Positions 51,201-58,993 of a stretch of 64,000 nucleotides of DNA are shown one piece after another. A model generated the notes under the pieces. That model was not told the origin of the DNA. It worked only from the letters and a program-made list of their open reading frames with translations, and ran no database searches. Position numbers and translations under genes: made by a program. The stretch comes from Chryseobacterium sp. SN22. GTDB lineage: Bacteria; Bacteroidota; Bacteroidia; Flavobacteriales; Weeksellaceae. Every line of letters begins with the position of its first letter. The first letter of the stretch is position 1. The stretch covers positions 186,001 to 250,000 of the forward strand of contig NZ_VTSX01000001.1 in NCBI RefSeq assembly GCF_008329705.1, given 5' to 3'.

Positions 51201-52898
51201 CAGAACGTCACGCTTTAAGGTATAAGGCTTGAACTTTGCAAAAAATTCTTCGTATGTATCGAAGGCATCGGGATAAGCAAGAAAAGCTTCCTTGATCTCA
51301 TCCGAATTTTTAATGTAATATTCTTCCGTCGCAAGACCTCTTCTCTTCCCGAAGCCTTTACCCACAGGAGTCGACAGCTTTTCACCGTCTTTAATGCAAC
51401 TGACGATGTCCTGAATATTCGAATCGTCTTTATTGGTATAAAATGTTTCGTTCTGGGCTAAAATCTTTACGTTGTATTTATCGGCAAAATGCAGCAATAC
51501 ATCATTCAAATGCTCTTCCTCGGGAAGTTTGTGGTTTTGGAGCTGCACGTAGAAATCATCCCCGAAGGTATCTTTCCACCACCTGAAAAGTTCCTCCCCT
51601 TTCTGCTCACCGGTATTCAGAATAGCATCAGGAATATCCCCGTGAATCCCGGAAGTCAGGGCAATCACCCCTTCCTTATATTGCGCGATCAGGTCACGGC
51701 TTATCCTCGGCACACCAAAGTAGAATCCTTTCAGGAAACCGATACTGGAAAGCTTCGCTAAATTTTTATATCCGTTAAAATCCTTTGCCAGCAGGACAAC
51801 CTGGGTCCTTCGGTCGGGATCATCTTTGGTAAACTGCTTCTGCTCGTACCGGTCTGAAATATAGAATTCACAGCCAACGACAGGAATCAGTGGTTCCAAA
51901 ACCGGCTCCGGCTCGTTGAATTCTGTTCCGCTTTCTTCCGCTTCCTGCTTTTTGGCTAAATATTCCTTATGTTTTTTTGAACGGTCACTGTTTGCACCTT
52001 CCACCGCCGAAACAAATTTGAAAGCCCCCATCATATTTCCCAGGTCCACCATACCGACGGCCGGGAAATTGTCTTCTGTTGCTTTTTTAATTAAATCATT
52101 AATGCTCGACGTGGCTGTAAGCGTAGAAAAAACGCTGTGGTTGTTGAAATTGAAATATTTTCCGAGATCAATCTCATCAATATTTCCGAAATCCTGCTGT
52201 TTCTTCTTATTGTTGAAATCCGCAACCTGCCTTCTGATAACGATATTGAACGGCTTAATCGGATCCGGATGCAGCGTTTTGAAATAGGCAAGCTGGTCTT
52301 CGGAAACCTTAAGGACTTCAGCAGGAATAATCCCGATCCTCATCATTTCAAAGAAGACCTGCGCCGTAGCATTTACATCGGCTGCCGCGTTATGGGCTTC
52401 ATCAAATTTATGCCCGTACAGCTTTTCATAAAGCTCCTCCAATTTCGGAGATTTATATCTTCCACCTCTTCCGCCGCCCAACTGGCAGAAATCAGTTCCC
52501 AAAACCATCGTGTCAGCCTTGGCTTTTTCCTGAAGGTTGTCTTTTATATTTTTCCTGTAAAATTCAGCACCAACGATGTTGTAATCAAACTCGACATTGT
52601 GTCCGGAAACGACCCTTACCCTTTCCAGCACTTTGGAAAACTCGTGCAGGATTTCTTCCAGGTCACGTCCTTCTTCGTTGGCAATTTTGGTTGTGATCCC
52701 GTGGATTCTTGCCGCGTTAAAGGGAATATCATACCCTTCCGGTTTTATAATATAATCCTGATTCTCAATTAATGTTCCGTTATCATCATGCAACTGCCAA
52801 GCGATCTGGACCATTCTTGGCCAGTTGTCTGAATCTGAAAGCGGAGCGTTGAAATTCTTTGGTAACCCTGTGGTTTCTGTGTCAAAAACTAAATACAT
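48219..52898 (-). CDS. dnaE: DNA polymerase III subunit alpha with N-terminal proofreading exonuclease
   Basis: Replicative polymerase of 1559 residues, longer than the usual DnaE of about 1150. Residues 1-190 are a DEDDh exonuclease (FDTETTGLP at 5-13, SGHNVEFDYN near 98-107, HNAAADVNAT near 168-177), normally the separate epsilon subunit. A PHP domain follows (about 245-530) whose metal residues are degenerate (FNFNNHS and MVDLGNMMG where HLHVHS and TDHGNMFG are expected). The polymerase core has GPGRGSAAGSAVAY near 650, PDIDIDFDD near 693 (two catalytic Asp) and SQFDNSVAESAGLLKMDFLG (third Asp). Fingers, tandem HhH and beta-binding regions come next, then an acidic low-complexity insert (about 1285-1390, VKLVVDEVPVLEQEAPENVA onwards) and an OB fold (YTVAGLITEYRV). 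Own promoter and terminator. Confidence 0.95.
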   Translation of the reverse strand: MYLVFDTETTGLPKNFNAPLSDSDNWPRMVQIAWQLHDDNGTLIENQDYIIKPEGYDIPFNAARIHGITTKIANEEGRDLEEILHEFSKVLERVRVVSGHNVEFDYNIVGAEFYRKNIKDNLQEKAKADTMVLGTDFCQLGGGRGGRYKSPKLEELYEKLYGHKFDEAHNAAADVNATAQVFFEMMRIGIIPAEVLKVSEDQLAYFKTLHPDPIKPFNIVIRRQVADFNNKKKQQDFGNIDEIDLGKYFNFNNHSVFSTLTATSSINDLIKKATEDNFPAVGMVDLGNMMGAFKFVSAVEGANSDRSKKHKEYLAKKQEAEESGTEFNEPEPVLEPLIPVVGCEFYISDRYEQKQFTKDDPDRRTQVVLLAKDFNGYKNLAKLSSIGFLKGFYFGVPRISRDLIAQYKEGVIALTSGIHGDIPDAILNTGEQKGEELFRWWKDTFGDDFYVQLQNHKLPEEEHLNDVLLHFADKYNVKILAQNETFYTNKDDSNIQDIVSCIKDGEKLSTPVGKGFGKRRGLATEEYYIKNSDEIKEAFLAYPDAFDTYEEFFAKFKPYTLKRDVLLPKFDIPQEFIHPEDDVDGGKRGEMAYLTYLTYEGAKRRYENTGGITDEIRERLDFELEVIANTGYPGYFLIVQDFCNEARKMGVWVGPGRGSAAGSAVAYCIGITNVDPIKYDLLFERFLNPERVSMPDIDIDFDDEGRDKIIKWVIDKYGQNQVAQIITYSVLGGKSAIKDAGRVLDLPIPDTNNIAKLIPSVPGMNIAKALSKYDKLRPEDQMLVDEMRLVLDSSSDPRHSVLASAKKMEGCIRNTGIHACGVIITPEDVSNLVPVTIAAKDADILVSQFDNSVAESAGLLKMDFLGLRTLTIIKDALKLVKERHGVDIDPDEIPLDDTRTYQLFKEGRTIGIFQYESPGMQKYMRELKPTVFADLIAMNALYRPGPIKYIPNFINRKHGIEEIVYDLPETEEYLKETYGITVYQEQVMLLSQKLANFTKGEADTLRKAMGKKQIDVLNKMYPKFIEGGRKNNLDETRLEKIWNDWKAFAEYAFNKSHSTCYAFVAYQTAFLKANYPAEYMASVMSNNINNTESITMFMEDCKSMGVDVLGPDVNESQYKFSVNEKGQIRFGLGAIKGIGEGPSEAITRERKNGRFKNIYDFFERILPSQMNKRVAESLVLAGAFDELDVFHRGQYFDIDMAGKTNLERLIRYGQSFQESKNEMEFSLFADFADEVQIEQPKLAPCPEWPNMHKLNKEKETIGFYLSAHPLDEFKFQFQFMQGQLSKKAVLEKEEEVKLVVDEVPVLEQEAPENVADLVEIVSDELLTGEEEIIEEVTKKAEPKGVFHFLNLDEVDAYKEQAFANKQEELFEEKKKDWKTLQKERENGGAGKEYTVAGLITEYRVQDGFRSGEKVAFVTLEDYSGSYSFRLGDRDYMKLKEKLEVQRFVIFKIKFAQVKDGRVFVNVNEVIELQEAFERFAKSISLVMDVMDFRPEDLQFFRKVLEKNQGSQKLKFYIKNVEEDSAAEHLEVQSMKHSVNLSGELIKEIQLLNKYEFYLN

Positions 52899-52931
52899 GT
52901 ACTATTTCAGCTTTTATTTAAAAAGAGAATG

Positions 52932-52965
52932 TAAAGTTACTTCATTTTTTGAGGTTAGCCAAAAA
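52932..52965 (-). promoter_or_regulatory. Probable dnaE promoter
   Basis: Minus strand: TTTTTGG (52965-52959), about 19-bp spacer, TAACTTTA (52939-52932), one mismatch to TAnnTTTG. Transcription would start about 25-30 nt upstream of the ATG at 52898. The divergent spacer 52899-53175 also holds the subtilase promoter. Confidence 0.5.
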
Positions 52966-53137
52966 TTCATTTGTTTTTAGAAGTCTCATTATCTTCATTT
53001 TAAGGATAAGTTAAAATAATCAGAACGTGTTGGAAAATTGCGTTTAAACTAATAAAGAAATTATTAAGATTAATTAAAATTTAATTAAGATCAGTGGTCA
53101 AAAACCCCATTTATTATCGATAATTCTGATTCTTACC

Positions 53138-53145
53138 TAAATTTG
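53138..53145 (+). promoter_or_regulatory. -7 box for the S8 peptidase gene
   Basis: TAAATTTG, 30 nt upstream of the ATG at 53176. No clear TTG at -33. Confidence 0.45.
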
Positions 53146-53175
53146 TTATCAGATATTTACAAAATCGCTAACGGT

Positions 53176-55290
53176 ATGAAAAAACATCTAATCCTGGCAG
53201 GTACTTTGTTCTGCCTCTCCATCTATGCACAAAAAGGCAATGATTACCTAAAAAGGGAATTTGAAAAGCAGAAAGTAGAAAATGAAAAAAAGTTTGACGC
53301 TTATGCTGAAAGGGTGTACGGTAAAAATCCGGATAGTACAACAAAGCAAAAAATAGATTCATTAAAATCAAGACTGGGCGGCTTTCATTTCGATGTTCCT
53401 TATTTCCTTCAGGAACAGGATACCCGCCAGCTGATGAATTCCAACTCGGACCAGCTGAATACGGCAGGCAATGTTTCGGGTCTTGCAGGGTCATTCAACG
53501 GAGAAAACATTAAGTTTACTATCTTTGACGGCGGGCGGATCTACGAATCCCATACGGCATTCAGCAACACCCCAGGAAGGGTTACGAACAAGGAAGACAG
53601 TTCGCAAAGCTATTCCGATCACTCCACGGGAGTCGGAAGTTTTGTCGGGGGCAAAAGTGTCACTTTATCCAATGGCAGCGGTGCTTCAGTAGGAAATGCT
53701 AAAGGTGTTACCATAAATGCTACGATGGACAGTTATATGTTCGATACCACTACCCTACCGGGAGATAATTCTGCCAGTAATGTTTATCAGAAAATACAGG
53801 CGGCCCAGCCCAATATTTCAAACCATTCTTACGGAATTAATGCGGGATGGGATGAAAATTACGATACTGGCGGAAATATTTCCTCCTATACCTACAACGG
53901 TTCCAAAAGCGGCGGCTCATTTTATGATTTTCAGGGAACCTATGATGCCAATGACTACAATTACGATGCGTTGGTCTACACCAATCCTTCTTTCATTATT
54001 GTAAAATCTGCCGGGAATTCTTTCGGAATGGGTCCTAATGGAAGCAGTTCCACGGTTCCCAAATATTATAAGACTTCAAGCGGACAGGTACCATTCAGCT
54101 CCAGCGATACGCTTCCGGCCAATAACTGCTCACTTGGCTACGACTGTATCGGCCCCGGATCTTTGGCAAAAAACATTATTGTAGTAGGAGCTACCGATAT
54201 CATTACTTCAAATAATTTTCGCTATACAAATGCTGCTGATGCCGTACATTCAGATTACAGCAGTGCGGGACCAAGAGATGACGGCGGTATAAAACCTGAT
54301 ATCTCTACGGTAGGAACCAATGTCCTTTATGCTGCCAGTTCCGCTACGGGAAGCAATGCCTGGGCACAGGGAAGCGGAACTTCCTTTTCAGCACCGGTAG
54401 TTACAGGAATCATCGGACTTTGGACTCAGATTTACAAGCAACTCTTTAATAACGCTTTACTCAATGCCGCTTCTGCAAAAGTACTCACCGTTCATTCGGC
54501 ATCCGAAGCAGGGAATGTAGGTCCGGATCCATGGTTCGGATGGGGATTCATCAATGCGAAAAAAGGAGCGGAATTATTGGTTGGTAAAGCGAATAATACC
54601 GTGCTTTTTAATATCAATGATACACTCATCAGTGGAGTTAAAAACAACAAAATCATTACCGCTACCGGAAGTGAGCCTTTAAAGGTGACCGTAAGCTGGA
54701 CCGATCCTCAATACACGCCTAATTACCAGTTTGTTTCTGATGTTTATAACAACAGAACATCAAAACTAATCAACGATCTGGATGTAAGGATTATCGATAC
54801 CACCAATAATACGATATACTATCCATGGAAGCTTAATGCGACAAGCCCGATGACTCCAGCGACAAAAGCCGACAATACCGTAGATAATGTAGAGCAGGTG
54901 GTGCTTGATACTCCAGTGGCGGGAAGAGTATACCGGATTGAAATCGGCAATAAAGGAACCCTGGTGGATGACTCAGGAAACCCTGCGCCTCAGAATTATT
55001 CGATCATGGTAACGGGCTTAACGCAGCAATCAGTTTTAGGAACCGGCGATGTAGTGAAAGACAACGGAATGATCATTGCCCCGACCGTTACCAAAGATTA
55101 TGTAAAGGTATTGAAGGCTCCTGCCCGATCTGCATTTAGTGTTTATGACCTGTCCGGTAAAAAGCTTCAGGCCGGTACGGTAAAAGGAAATGAAGAAAGC
55201 ATTGATTTGTCTTCTTACGTTAAAGGAGTATACATTGTCGAAGTAAGAACCGGCAACGATATCATTTCTAAAAAAGTGATTAAAGAGTAG
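53176..55290 (+). CDS. S8 family serine peptidase with T9SS type A sorting domain
   Basis: Secreted subtilase of about 704 residues from ATG 53176 (MKKHLILAGTLFCLSIYAQ signal peptide; an upstream in-frame ATG would bury it). The triad is Asp118 (FTIFDGGRIYESH), His149 (SYSDHSTGVGSFVGG, where most subtilases have GHGTHVAG) and Ser403 (GSGTSFSAPVVTG). Asn in the oxyanion position lies in VKSAGNSFG. After the catalytic domain (about 95-450) comes a beta-rich domain (VTVSWTDPQYTPNYQF, ENDLDVRI-like), then a type A sorting domain (APTVTKDYVKVL, FSVYDLSGKKLQAG, YVKGVYIVEVRTGNDIISKKVIKE). The protease is exported by T9SS; extracellular protein degradation is the likely role. Confidence 0.92.
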   Translation: MKKHLILAGTLFCLSIYAQKGNDYLKREFEKQKVENEKKFDAYAERVYGKNPDSTTKQKIDSLKSRLGGFHFDVPYFLQEQDTRQLMNSNSDQLNTAGNVSGLAGSFNGENIKFTIFDGGRIYESHTAFSNTPGRVTNKEDSSQSYSDHSTGVGSFVGGKSVTLSNGSGASVGNAKGVTINATMDSYMFDTTTLPGDNSASNVYQKIQAAQPNISNHSYGINAGWDENYDTGGNISSYTYNGSKSGGSFYDFQGTYDANDYNYDALVYTNPSFIIVKSAGNSFGMGPNGSSSTVPKYYKTSSGQVPFSSSDTLPANNCSLGYDCIGPGSLAKNIIVVGATDIITSNNFRYTNAADAVHSDYSSAGPRDDGGIKPDISTVGTNVLYAASSATGSNAWAQGSGTSFSAPVVTGIIGLWTQIYKQLFNNALLNAASAKVLTVHSASEAGNVGPDPWFGWGFINAKKGAELLVGKANNTVLFNINDTLISGVKNNKIITATGSEPLKVTVSWTDPQYTPNYQFVSDVYNNRTSKLINDLDVRIIDTTNNTIYYPWKLNATSPMTPATKADNTVDNVEQVVLDTPVAGRVYRIEIGNKGTLVDDSGNPAPQNYSIMVTGLTQQSVLGTGDVVKDNGMIIAPTVTKDYVKVLKAPARSAFSVYDLSGKKLQAGTVKGNEESIDLSSYVKGVYIVEVRTGNDIISKKVIKE

Positions 55291-55321
55291 AAAATTAAGC
55301 TTTTACAGTATTATAATTCAT

Positions 55322-55354
55322 AAAACACTAACAGTTGTTAGTGTTTTATTTTTT
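55322..55354 (+). terminator. Terminator of the S8 peptidase gene, overlapping the next promoter
   Basis: AAAACACTAAC, loop AGTT, GTTAGTGTTTT, then ATTTTTTT: a perfect 11-bp stem. The TTG of the downstream promoter starts in its loop. Confidence 0.85.
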
Positions 55355-55366
55355 TGTTTATCTTTG
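55335..55366 (+). promoter_or_regulatory. Promoter of the E1 dehydrogenase gene
   Basis: TTG (55335-55337), 21-bp spacer, TATCTTTG (55359-55366). The ATG is at 55373, so the message would be leaderless or almost so. Confidence 0.65.
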
Positions 55367-55372
55367 CCTTCT

Positions 55373-57445
55373 ATGGAAAATACACTTCACGAAAAAGTTT
55401 CTCAGGATATTCTGCTAAAGGCTTACAACCACATGATGCTTGCCAGGGCCATGGCAGACATTTATGAAGAAAACAGAAATGTTACCAAATATGTGCACAG
55501 TACCTCAAGGGGGCATGAAGCCATTCAGTTGGCAACCGCCTACCAATTGAAAAAAGAAGACTGGGTATCTCCTTATTACAGAGACGAAAGCATTCTTTTG
55601 GGAATCGGTTTTGAGCCTTACCAACTGATGCTGCAGCTATTGGCCAAAGCGGATGACCCTTTTTCGGGAGGGAGATCGTATTATTCCCACCCATCCAGCC
55701 GGGATGAAGATAAGCCGAAAATCATCCATCAGAGTTCCGCAACGGGAATGCAGACGATTCCTACTGCGGGTGTTGCCCAGGGAATCAAATATATCCAGGA
55801 TTTCAATCTGCAACAGTTTGAGAACAATCCGGTAGTGGTCTGCAGCCTGGGTGATAATTCGGTAACGGAAGGCGAAGTGAGTGAAGCACTTCAGTTTTCG
55901 GCTCTGCACCAGCTTCCGATTATTTTCCTGGTACAGGATAATGAATGGGGAATTTCCGTAACCAAAGATGAGGCGAGAACCTGCGACGCCTATGAATTTG
56001 TAGCCGGCTTTACGGGATTAAGCAGAATGAGAGTGGATGGAACCGACTTTATTGAAAGTTTCGAGGTGATGAAAAAAGCGGTGGATTTTGTACGGACTGA
56101 AAGAAAACCACTGGTCGTATGTGCCAAGACCGTATTGATCGGTCACCATACTTCAGGGGTAAGACGGGAGTTCTATAGGGATGAAGAAGACCTGACCAAA
56201 CACAGGGCGAAAGATCCGGGAGAAATCCTCAGAAACCACCTGATTGAATCGGGTGTTGACGAAGAATTATTAAAGCAGATTACGAAAAAAGCCCGCCTGC
56301 AAGCGGAAGAAGCTTTTGAAAGGGCACAAAGAGCAGAAGATCCGAAGCCTGAAACGGTAATGCAGCACGTTTTCGCACCGACACCGGTTACTGAAGAAAC
56401 AGGTACCCGCGAACCTCAAGGCGGAGAAAAGATCGTAATGGTGGATGCAGCCATTCATGCTATCCAGGAACTGATGTGGAAGCATCCGGAAGCGTTGCTG
56501 TACGGACAGGATGTCGGAGAAAGAATCGGCGGGGTTTTCCGGGAAACGGTAACCTTAGGAAAGAAATTCGGAAGCAAGAGGGTATTCAATACCGCGATCC
56601 AGGAAGCTTATATCATTGGTTCAACTACGGGAATGAGTGCCGTTGGATTAAAACCTATCGTAGAAGTACAGTTTGCCGATTATATTTATCCGGGCATCAA
56701 CCAGCTGATTACGGAAATTTCAAAATCAAGTTATTTAAGTCAGGGGAAATTCCCGGTGAGCAATATCATCCGTGTTCCGATTGGAGCTTACGGCGGCGGC
56801 GGACCTTACCACAGCGGAAGTGTGGAAAGTATCTTAGCCAACATCAAAGGGATTAAAATTGCCTATCCGAGCAATGCAGCAGATTTCAAGGGCTTACTGA
56901 AAGCGGCTTATTATGACCCGAACCCGGTGATTATGCTGGAACATAAAGGCTTATATTGGAGCAAAGTTCCGGGAACTGAAGATGCCAAAACCATTGAGCC
57001 GGCAGAAGATTATATTTTGCCTTTCGGAAAAGGAAAAGTAATCGTCGAAGCAGATAAAGATGAAACCGAAAAAGGAAGAACTTTATTGGTCGTAACATAC
57101 GGAATGGGAGTATACTGGGCAAAAGAAGCGGTGAAAAACTTCAATGGAAGAGTTGAGGTAATTGACCTGAGAACTTTAATTCCTCTTGATGAAGAGCTGG
57201 TTTTTGAAAGAGTAAAAGCTCACGGGAAATGCATCGTCCTAACGGAAGAACAGCTGAACAATTCCTTTGCGGAAGCTTTTGCACACCGGATTTCAAAGAA
57301 CTGCTTCCGCTACCTGGACGCTCCGGTGGAAACTATGGGATCGCTGGATGTTCCGGCAGTACCTATCAACCTGGTGCTGGAAAAGGAAATGCTGCCGAAT
57401 GCAGAAAAACTAAGCGCAAAAATAGAAGAAATGCTGAACTATTAA
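55373..57445 (+). CDS. Fused alpha/beta E1 component of a 2-oxoacid dehydrogenase (branched-chain type)
   Basis: TPP-dependent decarboxylase of a 2-oxoacid dehydrogenase complex, 690 residues from ATG 55373. The E1-alpha half (1-330) has the TPP motif CSLGDNSVTEGEVSEAL near 158-174 and QDNEWGISV near 190; the HHTSGVRREFYRDEEDL loop (near 264) includes the phosphorylation-loop region of branched-chain E1. The E1-beta half (from about 352) has LLYGQDVGERIGGVFRETVTL, FNTAIQEAYIIGSTTGMSAVGLKPIVEVQFADYI and GPYHSGSVESIL. The linker carries PEPETVMQHVFAP-like sequence. E1 alpha and beta are separate in most bacteria; the fusion is common in Bacteroidetes. The substrate is probably branched-chain 2-oxoacids, not proven. 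E2 and E3 genes are not in the window. Confidence 0.9.
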   Translation: MENTLHEKVSQDILLKAYNHMMLARAMADIYEENRNVTKYVHSTSRGHEAIQLATAYQLKKEDWVSPYYRDESILLGIGFEPYQLMLQLLAKADDPFSGGRSYYSHPSSRDEDKPKIIHQSSATGMQTIPTAGVAQGIKYIQDFNLQQFENNPVVVCSLGDNSVTEGEVSEALQFSALHQLPIIFLVQDNEWGISVTKDEARTCDAYEFVAGFTGLSRMRVDGTDFIESFEVMKKAVDFVRTERKPLVVCAKTVLIGHHTSGVRREFYRDEEDLTKHRAKDPGEILRNHLIESGVDEELLKQITKKARLQAEEAFERAQRAEDPKPETVMQHVFAPTPVTEETGTREPQGGEKIVMVDAAIHAIQELMWKHPEALLYGQDVGERIGGVFRETVTLGKKFGSKRVFNTAIQEAYIIGSTTGMSAVGLKPIVEVQFADYIYPGINQLITEISKSSYLSQGKFPVSNIIRVPIGAYGGGGPYHSGSVESILANIKGIKIAYPSNAADFKGLLKAAYYDPNPVIMLEHKGLYWSKVPGTEDAKTIEPAEDYILPFGKGKVIVEADKDETEKGRTLLVVTYGMGVYWAKEAVKNFNGRVEVIDLRTLIPLDEELVFERVKAHGKCIVLTEEQLNNSFAEAFAHRISKNCFRYLDAPVETMGSLDVPAVPINLVLEKEMLPNAEKLSAKIEEMLNY

Positions 57446-57463
57446 TTCAGATCAAAAATAATC

Positions 57464-57490
57464 AACCTCCGGAAATCCGGAGGTTTTTTT
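57464..57490 (+). terminator. Rho-independent terminator of the E1 gene
   Basis: AACCTCCGG, loop AAAT, CCGGAGGTT, then TTTTT. Confidence 0.92.
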
Positions 57491-57640
57491 GTATCCTGCT
57501 TAATTATATTTAAAAGGATCCTTGGTCACAATGTTCACAGGAAAACTTCCGGCCCGTTGATATGATTTCTATTTTGGGATCAGTAATATAACGTATAAGC
57601 AACAAATGAGTTAATTAATACTTTAGATAGTACTGCTGCA

Positions 57641-57685
57641 AAAAACTTCCAGCTTCCAGCTTCCTTCTTCCAGCCTATTAATCCG
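57641..57685 (-). repeat. Dispersed intergenic repeat R1, copy 3 (inverted)
   Basis: On the minus strand: GGCTGGAAGAAGGAAGCTGG, then AAGCTGGAAGTTTTT, matching 27506-27548 and 31170-31214. The 357-nt gap 57446-57802 also holds the E1 terminator and the -7 box below. Confidence 0.65.
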
Positions 57686-57725
57686 ATTTCCATTTCGGGT
57701 TCACATTAGATACAAAATCAATCTA

Positions 57726-57733
57726 TAACTTTG
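57726..57733 (+). promoter_or_regulatory. -7 box for the bestrophin gene
   Basis: TAACTTTG, about 70 nt upstream of the ATG at 57803; no TTG at the -33 position. Confidence 0.4.
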
Positions 57734-57802
57734 CATCTACCACAAAAATATGGTATCTATTTTGCTTATTGTTTCGCTGACTTCAATTAGTTTGCACCGC
57801 TT

Positions 57803-58834
57803 ATGATTACAACCAAATACGTCAACTACAAGCAGATTTTCAATTTATCCGGATTTCATGTCATTCTGATTTCCATTTGGTGTACATTGATTGCTGTCCT
57901 TTTCCACTTTTTCCATTGGGACTGGATGATCATCCCGTGGGTTCCCGTAGCACTGATCGGTACAGCGGAAGCTTTTTTAGTAGGTTTTAAAAACAACCAG
58001 GCCTATGACCGATTGTGGGAAGCAAGAAAAATATGGGGCGGAATTGTTAATTCCAGCAGAATGCTCGGATCAATGGTCTATGCATTTCATACCGATAATG
58101 AAGAAATAGGGAAATTTGATCTGGAAGACCGAAGGAAAAAAATTATCTGCCGACATATCGCATGGTTATATCAACTGCGCGAACAGCTTCTTATTCCTAC
58201 CGAGTGGGAACATATTAAAGTAGAAGAGGATCAGTTTAAAAATATCGACCACAAACGAAACAGGCTTATTAAAGCAGGATTTCCTGATTACGGCAGAACC
58301 CCCATTTTTCTTAACAAATATTTATCTGAAGAAGAAGTAAACCTACAGTCCCATTACAAGAATTTTGCGACTTACCTGATTGCGCAGCAGTCTAAAGATG
58401 TGAATGAACTTAAAAATATGAACGTTATTTCAGATTTCAATCAGAAGCAGCTTCAGGATTGTCTTAATGAATTTTACACCCTGCAGGGACAGGCCGAAAG
58501 AATTAAAAAATTTCCTTTACCAAGACAGTTTGCCAGTACGGCTTTTGTCTTTAATATCATTTTCATCATGCTGCTTCCTTTAGGTCTGGTAAGTGAATTT
58601 GCCAAGTTGGGAGATTGGGGAATCTGGGTATCCATCCCATTTTGTATTACCATCGGCTGGATCTATATCATTATGGAATTGGTGGGTGATTATTCCGAAA
58701 ACCCCTTTGAAGGACTGATGTTCGATATTCCGATGCTTTCGATCTGCCGGACCATTGAGATCGACCTTCTGCAAATGACCGGGGAAACCGACCTGCCGGA
58801 TCCCATTGCGTCCAAGAATGGGGTCTTGGTTTAA
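57803..58834 (+). CDS. Bestrophin family ion channel
   Basis: 343 residues of the bestrophin/UPF0187 family, pentameric anion or cation channels of the inner membrane. Landmarks: two N-terminal helices (FHVILISIWCTLIAVLFHFFH at about 17-37; WVPVALIGTAEAFLVGF), then the family signature NNQAYDRLWEARKIWGGIVNSSRMLGSM near 64-91, and a C-terminal helix pair (FVFNIIFIMLLPLGLVSEFAKLG; IWVSIPFCITIGWIYIIMELVGDYSENPF). The end ELVGDYSENPFEG is strongly conserved. Monocistronic. Ion preference is unknown; relatives in bacteria carry sodium. Confidence 0.9.
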   Translation: MITTKYVNYKQIFNLSGFHVILISIWCTLIAVLFHFFHWDWMIIPWVPVALIGTAEAFLVGFKNNQAYDRLWEARKIWGGIVNSSRMLGSMVYAFHTDNEEIGKFDLEDRRKKIICRHIAWLYQLREQLLIPTEWEHIKVEEDQFKNIDHKRNRLIKAGFPDYGRTPIFLNKYLSEEEVNLQSHYKNFATYLIAQQSKDVNELKNMNVISDFNQKQLQDCLNEFYTLQGQAERIKKFPLPRQFASTAFVFNIIFIMLLPLGLVSEFAKLGDWGIWVSIPFCITIGWIYIIMELVGDYSENPFEGLMFDIPMLSICRTIEIDLLQMTGETDLPDPIASKNGVLV

Positions 58835-58993
58835 AACTAAAGAATCTGATGTAAATCTTCAGACAATTCTCCAATACTGTGTTTGGATGCCTAAGGCATG
58901 GACAAATGAAGTTTAATTAAATAAAAGTTTTAGCCCATACAGAATATGAGCAAACATCCGTAAAAATCTGTGTAAATCCCTGGAAAATTAAAA

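Noticed and set aside
52137-52772. Plus-strand frame of 211 codons opposite the exonuclease part of dnaE
   Set aside because: The coding strand is certain from exonuclease motifs; the opposite frame has no recognisable features.
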